Source: Cryptomeria japonica (Eukaryota > Streptophyta > Pinopsida > Cupressales > Cupressaceae). Taken from it: 64,000 nt of DNA. Shown here piece after piece: positions 1 through 11,910 of this stretch (position 1 is its first letter; each line of letters begins with the position of its first letter). The DNA lies in contig NC_081408.1 in assembly GCF_030272615.1 (NCBI RefSeq), positions 64,290,614 to 64,354,613 on the forward strand, in the 5' to 3' direction. The position numbers and the translations under genes are program-made. The notes beneath the pieces were generated by a model, which saw only the letters and a list, made by a program, of their open reading frames with translations, had not been told where the DNA came from and did not search any database.

Positions 1-864
1 GATAATATAAGGAACTTTTTAAAGTTTTTTATTTTCTTGTTGTGATCGTATGCATTTTTTAGCTTGAAATATTGATCCTACAAACATTGAAATAGGGATA
101 CTCTAGATAGGGCTTATTTTGAAAAGTTTGAAAGATTCAACTAAATTAATGGTTTACATTAACAAAAAGAGAGCTTGCAACATAGTTAAAATAGTTTCAA
201 CAAAACAAAAAGGATGAAACACTCAAAGGTAGATGAATCAATTCATTCTGAAATCATAGACATTAAAATAAAAACATGAAAAAAGGTGTGGAAAATACTT
301 ATAAAAGAGAAAGATCTCAGAATCCTTAAATACACTACTTGAAGCTAAATTTGAACAAGCATAGGGAAACCAAACGCTAATGCAATGCTCAAGAATGTTT
401 GAATTAGAGCAAAATGCACTATAGAGAAAGATTAAAAAAATAATTGATGTGAGATTAAAAGGGGTTGAGAGAGGAAGTCTAAATTAGTGTAACTTTTAGG
501 TTTGAACTCTTGATATGAGCTTACCTATGGTGTGTTACATAAAGATGTGCGTCACCCATCCATCAATTTTTTTTATTTTTGCAAATTCCTTTCCTTGATA
601 CATTTCCAACATGTTTATTCCACGTCTCTAGTATCCTATTATGTGTATTGCCCTACTATATTAAGGGGTGTTGGATAACCTCCCTTCTAGAAGTTCTCCT
701 TGCCGCCTAGAGAGTTAACCGACCAATGACATGATTGAACCATTTTTGGGGAGCAAATTAGTAAGTTTCAGATATTAAAATTTTTTGTAGAGCCAGACAA
801 AGTCACATGCACAGCGAGTAGTTGGCATGTTCTTTTTGTTGGAATGTGAAGTCCAAATTGGACT
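1..864. other. AT-rich intergenic DNA, no gene seen
   Basis: No coding motif, RNA gene or clear repeat was recognised on either strand. The stretch is AT-rich with short homopolymer runs, such as a T-run near 568-580. It is probably old noncoding or transposon-derived DNA, but nothing in the sequence proves this. Confidence 0.5.
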
Positions 865-930
865 CTTAGCTAGTAGTGGTTGAGTCATCATGGCTATCTT
901 AGCTAGCAGTGGTTGCGTCATCATGGCTAT
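865..930. repeat. 33-bp tandem duplication (two copies)
   Basis: Two adjacent 33-bp units, 865-897 and 898-930, differ at only two positions. Each contains AGTGGTTG followed by GTCATCATGGCTAT. This is a simple local duplication with no evident function. Confidence 0.85.
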
Positions 931-999
931 CTTTGTTAATAAACTTTCTATAAATAGTAATTTCGACATGTGTTTCACATGCAGTTGTGCGAGTCATAC

Positions 1000-1260
1000 T
1001 TACTATATTTAGTAAGTTGTCTTCAAGTAGGACTTTGCAACTAGGTTGTTTTAGGCTACTCGAAGTCATGTTTTGATGTACAACTTTGAGATTGTTTTAA
1101 CTCTGTAATTCCTGAGAATCAATACGAAGCCTGTTGTTTTTTACTGGTATATTTCCACCAGGTTTTTCCACGTAAATCTATGTTATGTGCTATTGTTCTT
1201 CTTTGCAAATTTTGACACTTTTTGGCATATATTTTGACATATTAAAATACAGTTTCTATC
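1000..1260 (+). mobile_element. Possible copia-type LTR remnant
   Basis: Near 1150-1185 there is a stretch reading TTTCCACCAGGTTTTTCC followed by ACGTAAATCTATG. It resembles the R-U5 region of Ty1/copia LTRs. Related strings occur in the LTR pieces at 43681-43745 and 55420-55470 of this window. Neither TG/CA ends nor a target-site duplication could be fixed, so this is at best a fragment. The call rests on a short motif. Confidence 0.35.
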
Positions 1261-1374
1261 CATTATTCATTCATTATGTAGTAGCAAAAATAATTGATTT
1301 GTCTAACATGAATTACTAGTCAAAATAAGAATAAATAGATATTAGAAATTCATAGATAGACATATATTGTTTTT

Positions 1375-2240
1375 TATTAAGGAAAAACAAGTTTTTAAGG
1401 GACCAGAAACCCTTTACAAGACAGGTTTTAGAAGGACCTGCAACCCGAACTGAAAGATAAACTTGAAAGACCACTCAAAGAAACATAACACAAAAGAGAT
1501 TTGGCACAGTGAATCAAAAGAAGGGGAAAAACAATAAAAACCCCCACCAAAAACCACCAGGTGCAGCCCTAACCCAACCAGGAAGGATCAAGAATTTGAC
1601 CTACCCTTGTGGGATCGAAGGGTCATATCAAAAGAGGACTGGGACAATTTAGATTTTTTACTTTTAACAGTAATCCATCCCTCCTCAACCCTAGCAGCAG
1701 CCTTTTGCCAAGAGGATGGGTCCAGAATAGAGGACCTCCCATCATCAGGAGGAACATATCTAGCATCTAGAGAGGCAAAGACAACAGAAGATCCAACAAC
1801 AATCTGAGATGCAGGAGCGTCATCCATCGAAGAGGAAGATCCAACATTTTTCAAACGATCACTCGGGATGCCTCTGCAGGCATCCACACATTCCTAAGGC
1901 AAGGCAACACCAGAAATAGAGGCAACAATCAGAGGCGTACCCTCAACCTGAGGAACCTGTGCCACCACCTGGAAGAAGCTTTTCTTTTTAACAAAATAGT
2001 GTTCAAAGGATGCACCCTTCCACCAAGAAGCAGATCTTTTTTTCTTTTTATCTGTTTCACACCCTGCAGCAACATGTCCAGTCTGGAAGCACCTTTGACA
2101 TCTAAAGGGGATACCTTCAAAGTCGAGTGGTTGGACCCAAGATCCCAAGGAAGATTCAATCTCTAACTCAACTGGAAGCCCTTTAGAGACATCAATGTTA
2201 ACCAAAATACGAGCATAAGTAGAATGTTAAATTTGGTAAG
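1375..2240 (-). pseudogene. LINE ORF1 relic with its own 3' tail, ORF2 missing
   Basis: Read on the minus strand, about 2225-1588 encodes the C-terminal part of a plant L1-type ORF1 (RNA-binding protein). It has the run YARILVNIDVSKGLP, then a zinc knuckle CQRCFQTGHVAAGC (C-x2-C-x4-H-x4-C), then a polar tail with EGWITVKSKK before the stop at 1588. One in-frame TAG at 1894-1896 splits the frame. After the stop come only about 200 bp of noncoding sequence, ending in a CCTTAATAAAAAAC-type tail near 1375. No endonuclease or RT follows, although an autonomous LINE should have about 4 kb of ORF2 there. It is therefore an internally deleted copy or a non-autonomous LINE. No target-site duplication was found. 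Confidence 0.7.
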
Positions 2241-2256
2241 ATTCCTTATCAAAATA

Positions 2257-2330
2257 AGAAGCATTTTTTATAATGAGATGAAATAATTTAAATAGAAGCA
2301 TTTTTTATAATGAGATGAAGTAATTTAAAT
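2257..2330. repeat. 37-bp tandem duplication (two copies)
   Basis: The units 2257-2293 and 2294-2330 both start AGAAGCATTTTTTATAATG and differ at one base (GAAATAATTT versus GAAGTAATTT). This looks like a recent slippage-type duplication next to the 5' side of the LINE ORF1 relic. Confidence 0.85.
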
Positions 2331-3214
2331 GGATTTTATTGTCAATATTGTGAAATAATTTGATAATAAATGAAGGTTAAGTGCAAACTGAATACACGAC
2401 TCATGCTCCAAATCTATGAAAACCATGTTCCATTTATTTAATAGGCAAAGAATGCTCAATACAGAATTTATACAGCTACAGTTTGGAACTATCGAAAGTG
2501 ATATACTGATTCTGTTTAAATATATAAGCCCTCGCTATTTATGATGATAAGAGAATGGCAGATTGGTTGAATCAAGCATATGCTCCTCAAAATAATATAC
2601 GGAGCTATATAAGTCGGGCAAGTATGACCGAGCCCCGCTTCTTCTAAATGGAAACAGAACATGAAGGGAAAATTTGCACAGAGACATTTTCAACAGAATG
2701 TTCTTACTACTCCCTTGTACTATCTCTAGCTGAGATTGTACTCCAGTCCTTCATCCATGTGGGCAGAACATGCTTCCAACATTTGTAGCTATTAGAACTC
2801 TACTGCTCAGCACGAGGGACACCTATCTTTCTATAACGTTCTTCCTTTACACCTCATCCCCCATTCTTCTTCGATTGGTGTGGGCAGCGATGCCAAGTGA
2901 AGAAATTATAATTCCTGAGGAAGCCATCACAGTTATACACTATTCCAAGATTGAAAAGGATTGTTGTTTGCTCACTCACCGAAAAACTTTAATTGAAGTG
3001 ATTTAATCATTTAGGAGGATCATATTTTAGATGCGCTATTCATTTACTCGTATACTTTTAGAAGTGAAAGTTATAATGGTAAAATTTGAACACATTCATT
3101 CTTATTTTGAATGCCTGTAGAAATTTCATTGCGCGATTTCTAATTTTATCATGAAGCAAAGTATATTTTCTGTAAGTTGCAGATCTATCGGAAAAAAAAA
3201 ACCCCTCTAATTAC
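2331..3214. other. Noncoding stretch, no gene recognised
   Basis: A 78-codon open frame at 2770-3006 on the plus strand has no recognisable domain. I saw no coding motif, RNA gene or repeat on either strand. The stretch lies downstream of the PPR relic on that relic's strand and could include decayed gene sequence. Confidence 0.4.
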
Positions 3215-3217
3215 GGT

Positions 3218-3790
3218 TTGATGGATGTCCATACCCTGTCCATAGCTCCAATTTTGGCACAGGCAAGGAGGATGTTGACAAACGTTGTGCAATTTGGCTT
3301 TACACCTGCGAATTGCATTTCCTTGAAAGTTTCAAAAGCCTTTTCAACGAATCCAGTATGTGCATATCATGCGATCATGGCATTCCATGAGACCACATTT
3401 CTATCAGGCATTTTGTCAAACAGTTCGCGTGCCTTGTCGATGCTTCCACATTTTGCATACATGTCTACCAGAGCATTTCCAACTATAATATCTAACAAAA
3501 ACCCTCCTTCCATTTTTCTTTGATGGATGTCTATACCCTATTACAAAGCTCCCATTTTGGTACAGGTGGGGAGTATGCTGGCGAAAGTTGTGGAATTTGG
3601 CTTTACCCTGCAAATTGCATTTCCTTGAAAGTCTCTAACGCCTTTCTAACAAATCCATTTTGTGCATAACCTCCGATCATTGTAGTCTATGAGAAGACAT
3701 TTCTTTGAGGCATTCTATCAAACAAGTCACGCACCTTATCCATGCTTCCAAATTTTGCAGACATGTCTACCACGGCTGTTGCAACTATGA
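3218..3790 (-). pseudogene. Pentatricopeptide repeat (PPR, PLS type) gene fragment, broken
   Basis: Minus-strand reading gives two consecutive P-L-S repeat units of a plant PPR protein, a family that binds organellar RNA. The upstream unit (about 3785-3536) contains GSMDKVRDLFDRMPQRNV and GGYAQNGFVRKALETFKEMQ. The downstream unit (about 3525-3218) contains [20 protein letters not shown], then [16 protein letters not shown] and FKEMQFAGVKPN. The linker GIDIHQ...GGFLL fits normal PLS continuity, so the two units are neighbours in one protein. The frame is broken by stops after NVFS, after NAMIA and after GAL, and by a frameshift after EMQFAG. Real PLS proteins have many more repeats and usually E/DYW domains, so this is a fragment. 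A 60-codon frame at 3808-3990 could be leftover N-terminus, but that is only a guess. Confidence 0.85.
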
Positions 3791-3800
3791 CATTTGAGAA

Positions 3801-4166
3801 AATCCGTTTACTTTGTGATAAATAGCGTCATAGTATCATGCTCTGCCTTTTCGAGAACGTATGACGTTTCCTCCATGATGAAGGGACAAACATGGAGTCT
3901 GTGTGTTGTTACAGCTATGGTGGGCATTGCCAGCGGCGGGAGCTTGAGTAATGTGCCCTGCATATATTGGTATGAATAATCCATTCCCACCGTAAGGCGT
4001 AAGAGGAGGACTGCTTCAAACGTTCGGAAAATTTACCGACGATTTCCCGGCGTGAGGAATTAAAATCCGGTGGGCAATGCCCACGATAAGAAGGCTATGC
4101 TAATTATGTCGTTGTATTCATTTTCCAATTACATATTCATAATATATTGTTGTGTATAGATAGATT
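3801..4166. other. Flank between PPR relic and LINE insertion
   Basis: The GC content is somewhat higher than in the surroundings. There is a small inverted motif pair, GTGGGCATTGCC at about 3920 and GGTGGGCAATGCCCACG at about 4070. A minus-strand frame at 3808-3990 has no recognised domain. The last 17 bases before the LINE are the target-site duplication listed next. Confidence 0.4.
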
Positions 4167-4183
4167 AATAATATAACTAAAAT
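4167..4183. repeat. Target-site duplication, left copy
   Basis: AATAATATAACTAAAAT here is repeated exactly at 11894-11910. The pair brackets the LINE, and the right copy directly follows its A-rich tail. Confidence 0.92.
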
Positions 4184-4440
4184 GGGGGGAATTGGTATTT
4201 TCTTCTTTATAATCTGGTTCGGTTTTCTCTAAGGAGCAGATTGCCATTAAGGCACATGGAAGCTGCATAAAAGATAAAGGCAGAAATCGGTAAAGGCAAC
4301 CAGACCTTGCATATATTTATTGTGATATCTGGAACAATAATCCATCATTGTGTGGAAGCAATTAGGAACTGCAGATTGGAAACTACTACAGTGGGTGTAG
4401 ATAGTTTTCGGTGTGCGAGTTTTGGAGAGGTGTGCTCACC

Positions 4441-6272
4441 ATGCAGCCGCGTATGTGTTGGGGAGACGAGGCGATGGCAGATCCACCTCCCCCCAAGGAT
4501 CCTTTTGGCAATCAAGCTGGACACATTCCTCAATGGGTTTTTCGTGGAGGACAATGGGTTGATGCTCTGGTTTCGTCTGCTCGCGATGGTGGGGAAAAAT
4601 ATCAGACTTTCTTACTTCTGTGTATTTCAAAGGGTTCTTTCGGCGCAATGGGAATTGGGGTTGTAACTTGAGGAATAAAGGAAATTGGCAGAGGGGCAGT
4701 CAAAAACAGAATCACCATGCTAGGGTTTTTGGTAATAAGGCTCAGCTTGGCCTAGCGAGTGACTTGGCTAAGTCACAGCCAGTTTCAAAGGGCTCGGAAG
4801 GTCAATTGTCAAATGTTGATTTGCCCTCACAGTTTGCTTCGTCCCCGGTTCCGGTAATTGATGCCTCGGATGTTATCTTGGCGAAAAAGGCGCATGATCT
4901 TTGGGCTTTGGCAGTTGTTATCCAAGTGTGGAGTGACTCTATTCCTCTGTCAAATTTCCATTATAAAATACATGCGCACTGGTATGGCACTTTATATTTC
5001 CATGTTCTCTCTGCAAGTTCGTTTATTGTTATTTTTGATTCTGCATCTGCAAGGGATAAGGCATTGTGTGTTCCATTTTTCTGGCTTGGAAAGAATTCGA
5101 TCTTTGTAGAAAGTTGGAAGCCCTTTCTAGCGTCCTCTAGGGTTGGCCCAAAACAGGTTCCTACCTGGTTTAAACTTCCTTGGTTGCCATCATAATTTGT
5201 TGAATCTGATATTTTAACAAAGATTGGGGATTCTTTTGGCAATTTTCTGTTGTCTTGTTCGGAATTTGAGGATGGGGTGGTGGTTGTTAAAATTTGTGTT
5301 TTAATTGCACCTAAACTCTCTCTGCCGAAGTTTTGTAATATTTGGTCTCCTTTTGGTCTTTGGCGTCAAAATCTTATCAAAGATTCTGGGAATTTTGGCT
5401 GTTCTTCGGTGATTATGGATTCTCCTCTATTTTTTCATATGAAAACCATTCGATTTGGCTCGAGGGGTATTGAGTCCTCTTTTGATGGGAATGCAGAGTT
5501 GTTTGTTTGGAATAAGAATCATTTAGATGTCTCTGCTGCTAATTTAACTTCCCCTTCGAGGATAACTTCTATTCCTAAAGCTTCGACAGAGGTTACTCAT
5601 TGTTCTGTTCCTTCCCCAAAGTCTGGGTGCGTGAATGTTTCTCTTTTGAATGGTGCTTTAAATAAGGGAATGACTTGTGGTGATTTCGGAAAAGTTTTAG
5701 GGTCTGAGACACAAGTCCCTGTAGGGTTGATAAATTTAGAACATCTTGTGGATGTTAATATTGTCCCAGATGAGCAACTTATTGCTCAGGTGCAAGATAT
5801 TGCTAATACAAATAAGGTTTCTCTCAACTCTGATTTAGCCAATAAAGTAATTTCTTCAATCTCGGTTGATTTGGGTAGCTTGGAGAATGACTTGGCTGCT
5901 TTTCCCGTTACTAACTCCTTTGATGTGCTTAATACGGATTCAACTTTGGTGTCATCAGTTCTTGGGCCATTTCCGGCTCTCATTCTTACAGATAGGGTAG
6001 AGGGTAGGGTGCCTTCGGTTCTAGAGGTAGAAAATAGGTTACCCATGGATACTTCTTTGGATACTATCGGTCTTCCTTTGGTTCAAACCCCTCTTTCCCC
6101 CATATTGTCAACTCCAGGGAAAAGAGGCCGTAAACCCAACTCTGTTAAAACTAAGCTAGAAATTGATGCGGGAATTCAATCAACTCTTCTTTCCTCTTTG
6201 GAAACTTATAGAAAGAAAAGATCCAAAAAACCCTTCAGTCCGCCAGTCACAAGACCCTTGGCAACTAAGTGA
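4441..6272 (+). pseudogene. LINE ORF1, broken
   Basis: This ORF encodes the RNA-binding ORF1 protein. The likely start is ATG 4441 (MQPRMCWGDEAMADPPPP). A frameshift near 4605-4620 moves the frame into the long run that opens at about 4620. A TAA at 5193-5195 interrupts it once more before the natural stop at 6270-6272. The region around 4890-5250 (KKAHDLWALAVVIQVW through VPTWFKLPWLPS) matches the pattern of the DUF4283-type domain of plant LINE ORF1. A basic tail (KRGRKPNSVKTKLE and YRKKRSKKPF) ends the protein. No zinc knuckle is obvious in this copy, in contrast to the ORF1 relic at 1375-2240. Assignment to the family is firm; details of the N-terminus are less certain. Confidence 0.8.
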
Positions 6273-6358
6273 AGTCTTCACAAGACTTTTTTGGCAAACA
6301 ATGTTTCTCCAGTTTCTTTAGAAGTTTCAAGGGGAGCAGATGCTTCCCCTCAGGTCCA

Positions 6359-9300
6359 ATGAGGATTTTATCCTGAAATGTTAGGGGCTTAAATGCCCCT
6401 AACAAACGACACTTGATTAAGTCACAAATAGAATTAATGAAGTGTGATGTGGTCATGATACAAGAAACTAAGTTAAATCTATCTTCTACTGATAGGTTAT
6501 TCTCTTCTTGGAAAGTATGAAATTTTTGTGCTTCTCCCTCTTCAGGTGCTTCTGGGGGTCTTGCGATTCTTTGGAAAGACTATAGTGTTCATTTCTCATT
6601 AATTGCTTCCTCATCCAGCTAGATGCTTGGTCTGGTCAAAAGTAGGACATCTAATTTAAAATTTTGGCTCTTTAATGTTTATGGTCCGTCTGGGGTTGTA
6701 GAAAAAAGAAACCTTTGGGAATTTCTGATTTCCCTTGTTGCTTTGCTGCGCAATGTCTTTCTGATTTTGGGTGGGGATTTTAATGCAATTACTAGTTTGA
6801 ATGAAAAGGCGAGGGGAATCATCCCTAACAAGCACTCTATGTCAAACTTTTGCCACTTCATTCATTCTTTAAATTTGGTCGATTGTAAACCGCTTAATGG
6901 GACATTTACATGGACTAACATGTGAAGAGACTTTTGCCAAATTTCTGAAAGGTTGGATCGTTTTTTGGTTTCAGAAAATTGGTTCAATTCGGGATAGGAC
7001 TTTGTTTCCTCAGTTCTCCCCTTTACTGGATCTTATCATTTTCCTATTCAGTTTACTATTTTTGAGGATAGGGCACCTCGAAAGTTACCTTTTAAGTTTG
7101 AGCCAATGTGGTTTCGAGATCAATCTTTTCTACCTTCATTAAAGCAATGGTGGTGTTCTACCCCATTTTTTCCTGGGTCCTGGATGTTCCAGCTTGTTAA
7201 GAAGTTGGGCTTCCTAAAGCAGAAGATTAAGGTTTGGAATGTGTTGCATTTTAAGAACATTTTTGGAGAAAAGGCCAGGATTCAGAAAGAAATTGAACAA
7301 CTTAATAAGAGCATTATGGTTTTAGGAATGTCCTATCTTTTGTATGATAGGTTAAAGTTGTTGACCCTTCAACTGACTGAGACTTTGGCTAGGGAAGAAT
7401 CTTATTGGAGGTAGAAGTCTAGGGACCTCTGACTTTCTGAAGGGGATATAAATACTAAGTTCTTTCACTCCTTGTCTAAGTTCAAGAGGCTTCATAATCA
7501 AATTTCTTGTATTACTGACTCTAATGGTAACAGTTTGGTTGATGAGGAGGAGATTGCTTCTAAAGCCGTTAGGTTCTTTAAGTCATTTCTTACAGCACAT
7601 CTAGTTGCGTTAGATAATGAAATTGTGCATTCGATCCCCTCATTAGTGTCTCAAGAAGATAATAAGATGCTTATGACTCCCTTTACTTTGGCTGAGCTGA
7701 AAGAGATAGTCTTTTCCATGCATCCGGAGAAGGCCCCAGGTCCAGATGGTTTTACGACCCTTTTCTTTCAGAAGTGTTGGGAGTTTATAGGTAATGGCGT
7801 TTTCTTAGCCTTGGAAGAATCCAGAAGAAATAGGTCAATTTTGAGGGAGCTTAATACTGCTCTTATTGCTATCATTTTGAAAGTGGATAATCCTACCTCG
7901 TTTTCGGATTTTCGTCTGATTGCCTTGTGTACTACTTTATATAAGATTTTTACTAAGGCAATTTTTGTTAGGCTTTCTAAACTCCTTCCCTGGATTGTTT
8001 CCTTGGAACATGGGGCTTTGTGCCTGGTCGGGAAACATTTGAAGGTGCGATTGTCGCTCATGAAATTTTGCACTCCATATCTCAACAAAAGGTTTCGGCT
8101 ATGATATTCAAGCTAGACATGCTTAAGGCTTATGATCGTGTTAATTGGTAGTCACTTGGGATTTTCTTGCATCAGTTGGGTTTTTCACGTTGTTGGGTTA
8201 AGTGGGTGTTTTCATGTATATCATATGCACGCTTTTCAGTTTTGATTAATGGTTCTCCTTCAGGGTTTTTTACTTCCTCTCGGGGGCTTAGGCAAGGGGA
8301 TCCTTTGTCTCCTTTTTTATTTATTCTCTTGGCAGAGGCGTTAAGTAGGACTATATCTAATGCTACGTCATCTAGTTTATGGTCAGGTATTAGAATAGAT
8401 GGCCTCCTTTCTCCTCAATCCCATTTCTTGTTTGCGGATGATATGCTTCTGTTTGGGGTAGCCTCTCTAAAGGAGGCTCAAGTTATAAAGAAAATTATCT
8501 ATAATTATGCAACTTTTTCTGGACAAAGTGTTAATAATCACAAGTCTAAAGTCTTTTTTGTGAATGTCTCCCCTCTAGTTAGGGATTGACTTGTCCACTT
8601 TTGGAATTTCCAAGTAGGGACCCTCCCGTGTGTATATTTGGGCATTCTTTTTTTTCTAGGATCGGAAAAGGCCTCCTTTTGGAATAAAGTTGTTCATACA
8701 ATATCCTCCCGAATTTCTTCTTGGAATCATAAGTGGCTTACGATGGGTGGTAAGATCCTTCTAATCAAATCAATCTTGAACACCATCCCCACATATTTGA
8801 TGTCCGGTTTGTAGGCTCCCTCTCAAGTTATTAAGAACATTAAGGTTTCTCTTAGGTCCTTCCTTTGGAATGATAACTTGGGAGATAGGACGAGGATCCC
8901 TCTCCTGGCTTGGGACAATGTTTGTCATCCCAGAGAGCTAGGGGTGCGGGTGTTCGTAATTTAGCCACTCAGAATAAGGCATTGGGGGCAAAATTGGTGT
9001 GAAAATTATATGTAGACCCTCATAGTAAATGGGCTGCCATTATGCTTGCTAAGTATTTAAGGGGTACTTCCAAAGAAAGGATTTTTACTGCTACTTCTCT
9101 TCCAAAAGGTTCGACATTCTAGACCTTTTTGGTTTCATATAGGAAGGTTATTTTACCACATTTATCCTGGGTTGTCCATAATGGAAAAAAAGCCCAGTTT
9201 TGGGATGAAATCTGGAATGGGCATTTTGCCCTTTCAGCTATCCGAGATTGGTCCTCTTTGCCCGATATCCTATTAGAGCTTTGGGGGCCTTTTGTTGCAG

Positions 9301-10598
9301 ATTATTTTGTTATTGTTTCCACTGGTCCTTGTGTAATAGAGAAATGGAAGGTTATTCCTCCCTTATCTATTGATAACAATCTTATACTTGCTTTTGTGGA
9401 AGAACTTCACAAAAGACCTCTTGTTTTTCAAAATAAAGAGGATTCCTTGGTCTGGATTAAGAAAATTGCAGGTTCATATTCAGTTAAAGATGGTTATAAT
9501 TATTTGGTTCAGACTTCTTCACCCCCTTGTTGGCCTACTAAGATTTTTTGGCATCCGGCTTGCCTTCCTAAAGCAGGTTCTTTTGCTTGGCTAGCAATCC
9601 AAGATAAAGTTCTCACTGGGATGCGTTTGGACAGACTTGGGATTACAACAGTATTCCCTTGTGTTTTTTGTGGTTATTGTATGGAATCCATGGACCATCT
9701 TTTCCTATTTTGTCCATTTGATTATGAGTGTTGGTATTGGTTGTTTGGCATGCTTGGCTAGTCTTCTGCGATAGGTCCCAATCTACTTTCGCATTTCATG
9801 GCCTGGCCCTTGTTGTTTTCCTCTTCATTTTATTCATCCCTTTGGGTTGTGGCCCCATCATTGGTGATTTGGAATCTTTGGCTTGAAAGAAATTCTAGAA
9901 TTTTCAAACAAAAATCTGTCACTTTGACTGATGTAATTGGTAAGATTCAAACCTCCATTAGTGAGATGGTACTTTCTTTCATCCATAAAAATTTAGATCA
10001 CCTCAGGTCTTTTTCTCATTGGGATAATTGGGTCACTTGGAAATGGTCTGCACTTCATCTGATGTTTTCTCATGGGGCTGTATTAGGTGGTCTATCTTCT
10101 CTTATTAAACATAAAATGGCTAGATGGACTCCTCCTCCCTTCCCTTCATTCAAACTTCAGTTTGATGGGGCTTCCAAGGGGAACCCGAGAAGGTCTGGTG
10201 TTGGAGTAGTTATTTTTGGTCATTCTTCAAAGATCATCAAAGCAGTGGGTAAACAGATTAGGCATGGTACCAATAATGTGGTTGAGTTCCAGGGTTTATC
10301 CTTTGGGCTTGACCTCGCTCTTTCATTAAACATTAAAGACATTGTTATTGAAGGCGATTCAATGGTGGTGTTTCAGGCGGTTGTAGCTAAGAAATGTCTC
10401 TCTTGGCATTTACAATATTTCTTAGACCACATTCTTCATCAGTTAAAATGCTTTTCCACTTTCTCTATCTCCCATTGTTTTAGGGAGGTCAACGTCATTG
10501 CGAACTTCTTAGCAAATAAGGTTGTTGTTGAGGGTGTTGATTTCCTAGAGGTCTGTCCTTCGGACATTCCTATTTCTTGCATGAAGCTTCTTTTTTAA
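6359..10598 (+). pseudogene. LINE ORF2 (EN, RT, zf-RVT, RNase H), broken
   Basis: ORF2 starts at ATG 6359, 86 bases after the ORF1 stop, and once encoded about 1,414 residues. APE-type endonuclease: NVRGLN, MIQETK and GGDFNAI, about 6377-6925. Reverse transcriptase: KAPGPDGF (about 7730), GLRQGDPLSPFLF (about 8285) and the catalytic FADDMLLFG (about 8435). C-terminal zf-RVT: CVFCGYCMESMDHLFLFC (about 9660). Plant RNase H: FDGASKGN at about 10165, with E and EGDS following; the last Asp position reads ANFLA, so that Asp has become Asn. Thirteen premature stops (7 TAG, 6 TGA, no TAA) fall at 6374, 6518, 6620, 6923, 6995, 7412, 7430, 8149, 8587, 8812, 9000, 9120 and 9759. Single-base losses near 8014 and 8945 shift the frame. 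Confidence 0.92.
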
Positions 10599-11893
10599 TA
10601 GGCGGTCCTCCTTCTCGGAAACCTTCTTCAATGTCTATGCTTGGTGTGGTCTTCTTTCGTTAGTATCTGTAGTGAAGGTGTTGGTCTTCAGGACAATGTT
10701 TTTGTTATTGATATATCATGTTAGAATTTCCTCATGGAGTAGGGAGATTGTTGGGGTTTCTTCTAGCGGATTGAGATGCCTATTGTATTAAGTGACTTCT
10801 CCTGTCTTCTTTCTTTATGTGGTTTTTACTTCCCTATATGGATATAGGGGAGATGTTGTCCTCTCTTATGGCAGCATTTCTGTTGTAGTTATATTTGGTA
10901 GTACCTCCGCATAAAGTATGGGGGTTGGAGGGGTATCCTTTGATTGGATGGTGGTGTTGGATTTGAAAGGATCTTTGTTCTATCTGTTTGTTCTACTTGG
11001 CTGCGTGGTTGACTATTGGTTACCTTGGGCATTTTGATTTCCTTTCGTAAGTTTGGAGCCTCTTTGGATTTTTGCAATCATTACTTGTTGGTTAGTATCT
11101 ATACGGCAGTGGTATGCGAATAATATCTGTTAGATCCTCTGTTTTTGGTAATCATTTTTCATTGTGGCTGAATGTTTGATGCCTTTCCATGGGGTTTCGT
11201 ACTTTTTTGTCTTCCCTTTGCTTCATATGGCATCGTGGTTGATCTGCGATTTAGGGAGTTGTATTAATGATTGGGACTTTTCTGAGGTGTCAACTGGCTC
11301 CATCATTGCTTAAACAACTTCATGTTAGCAGTTTTCTCTTATGATGGGAAGATAATTATGATATGGTGATCTCGTTCTCTGTTATAATGTTGATGGCGGG
11401 CAGTTATGACATTCATTTGATCTTTGTTTTGCTTTCTCTTCTAACAAAATGTTCTGTTTTCTATGGAGAATTCTTGCCAAATTCGGTGGATGGTGGCTTT
11501 TTCTGAGGAATTGGAAAGAGCAGTTATTGTGGTATTGCAAAGGGTTTCTTATTCTATTGTTACTCCTTTGGCTTTTGCTTTCGATTATTCTTTGGATCTG
11601 TCTCATCCTGTTTCCTGAGGGTCTTCAATGCTCTCTTCTAGACTGATTCTCACAGCTTCCTTTATATCTAATGTAGGTGGCAATGTATTGCAATGTATCT
11701 GGGGGGGTTTGAAATGCCTATGGGCTTTTTGTAATGGGTAGATAGGCTTATGTTCTTTTGAGAAATATTGAAGGGTTTTCTTACTGGTTCTTTCCCTTCA
11801 GTGCTCTTAGAACCAGACACATGTAAAAAAAATAAAAAAAATATAATCAATATAATTTTAGTGGTCTCATCCACTTTTATCAAAAAAAATAAA
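10599..11893 (+). other. LINE 3' UTR and tail
   Basis: About 1.3 kb of T/G-rich sequence without coding motifs follows the ORF2 stop. It ends in two A-rich tracts near 11825-11843 and 11882-11895. The second abuts the right target-site duplication and is the true element end. The first could be an internal A-tract or an alternative polyadenylation site. Confidence 0.75.
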
Positions 11894-11910
11894 AATAATA
11901 TAACTAAAAT
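11894..11910. repeat. Target-site duplication, right copy
   Basis: This 17-bp stretch is identical to 4167-4183. Its first A residues merge with the poly-A tail of the LINE. Confidence 0.92.

Larger units (their letters stand above)
4184..11893 (+). mobile_element. Full-length L1-type LINE, 7.7 kb, degenerate ORFs
   Basis: The element is bounded exactly by a 17-bp target-site duplication. It begins with GGGGGGAATTGG and ends in an A-rich tail (TTTTATCAAAAAAAATAAAA). The order is 5' UTR (4184-4440), ORF1 (4441-6272), ORF2 (6359-10598) with endonuclease, reverse transcriptase, zf-RVT and a plant-type RNase H, then a 3' UTR of about 1.3 kb. The intact 5' end and the duplication show this was a complete target-primed reverse-transcription insertion. 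Both ORFs have since been broken, so it cannot move by itself. It lies about 0.5 kb beyond the 3' end of the P450 gene. Confidence 0.93.

Noticed and set aside
775-978. 67-codon minus frame with repeated MTQPLLAK
   Set aside because: The repeat is simply the 33-bp tandem duplication translated.
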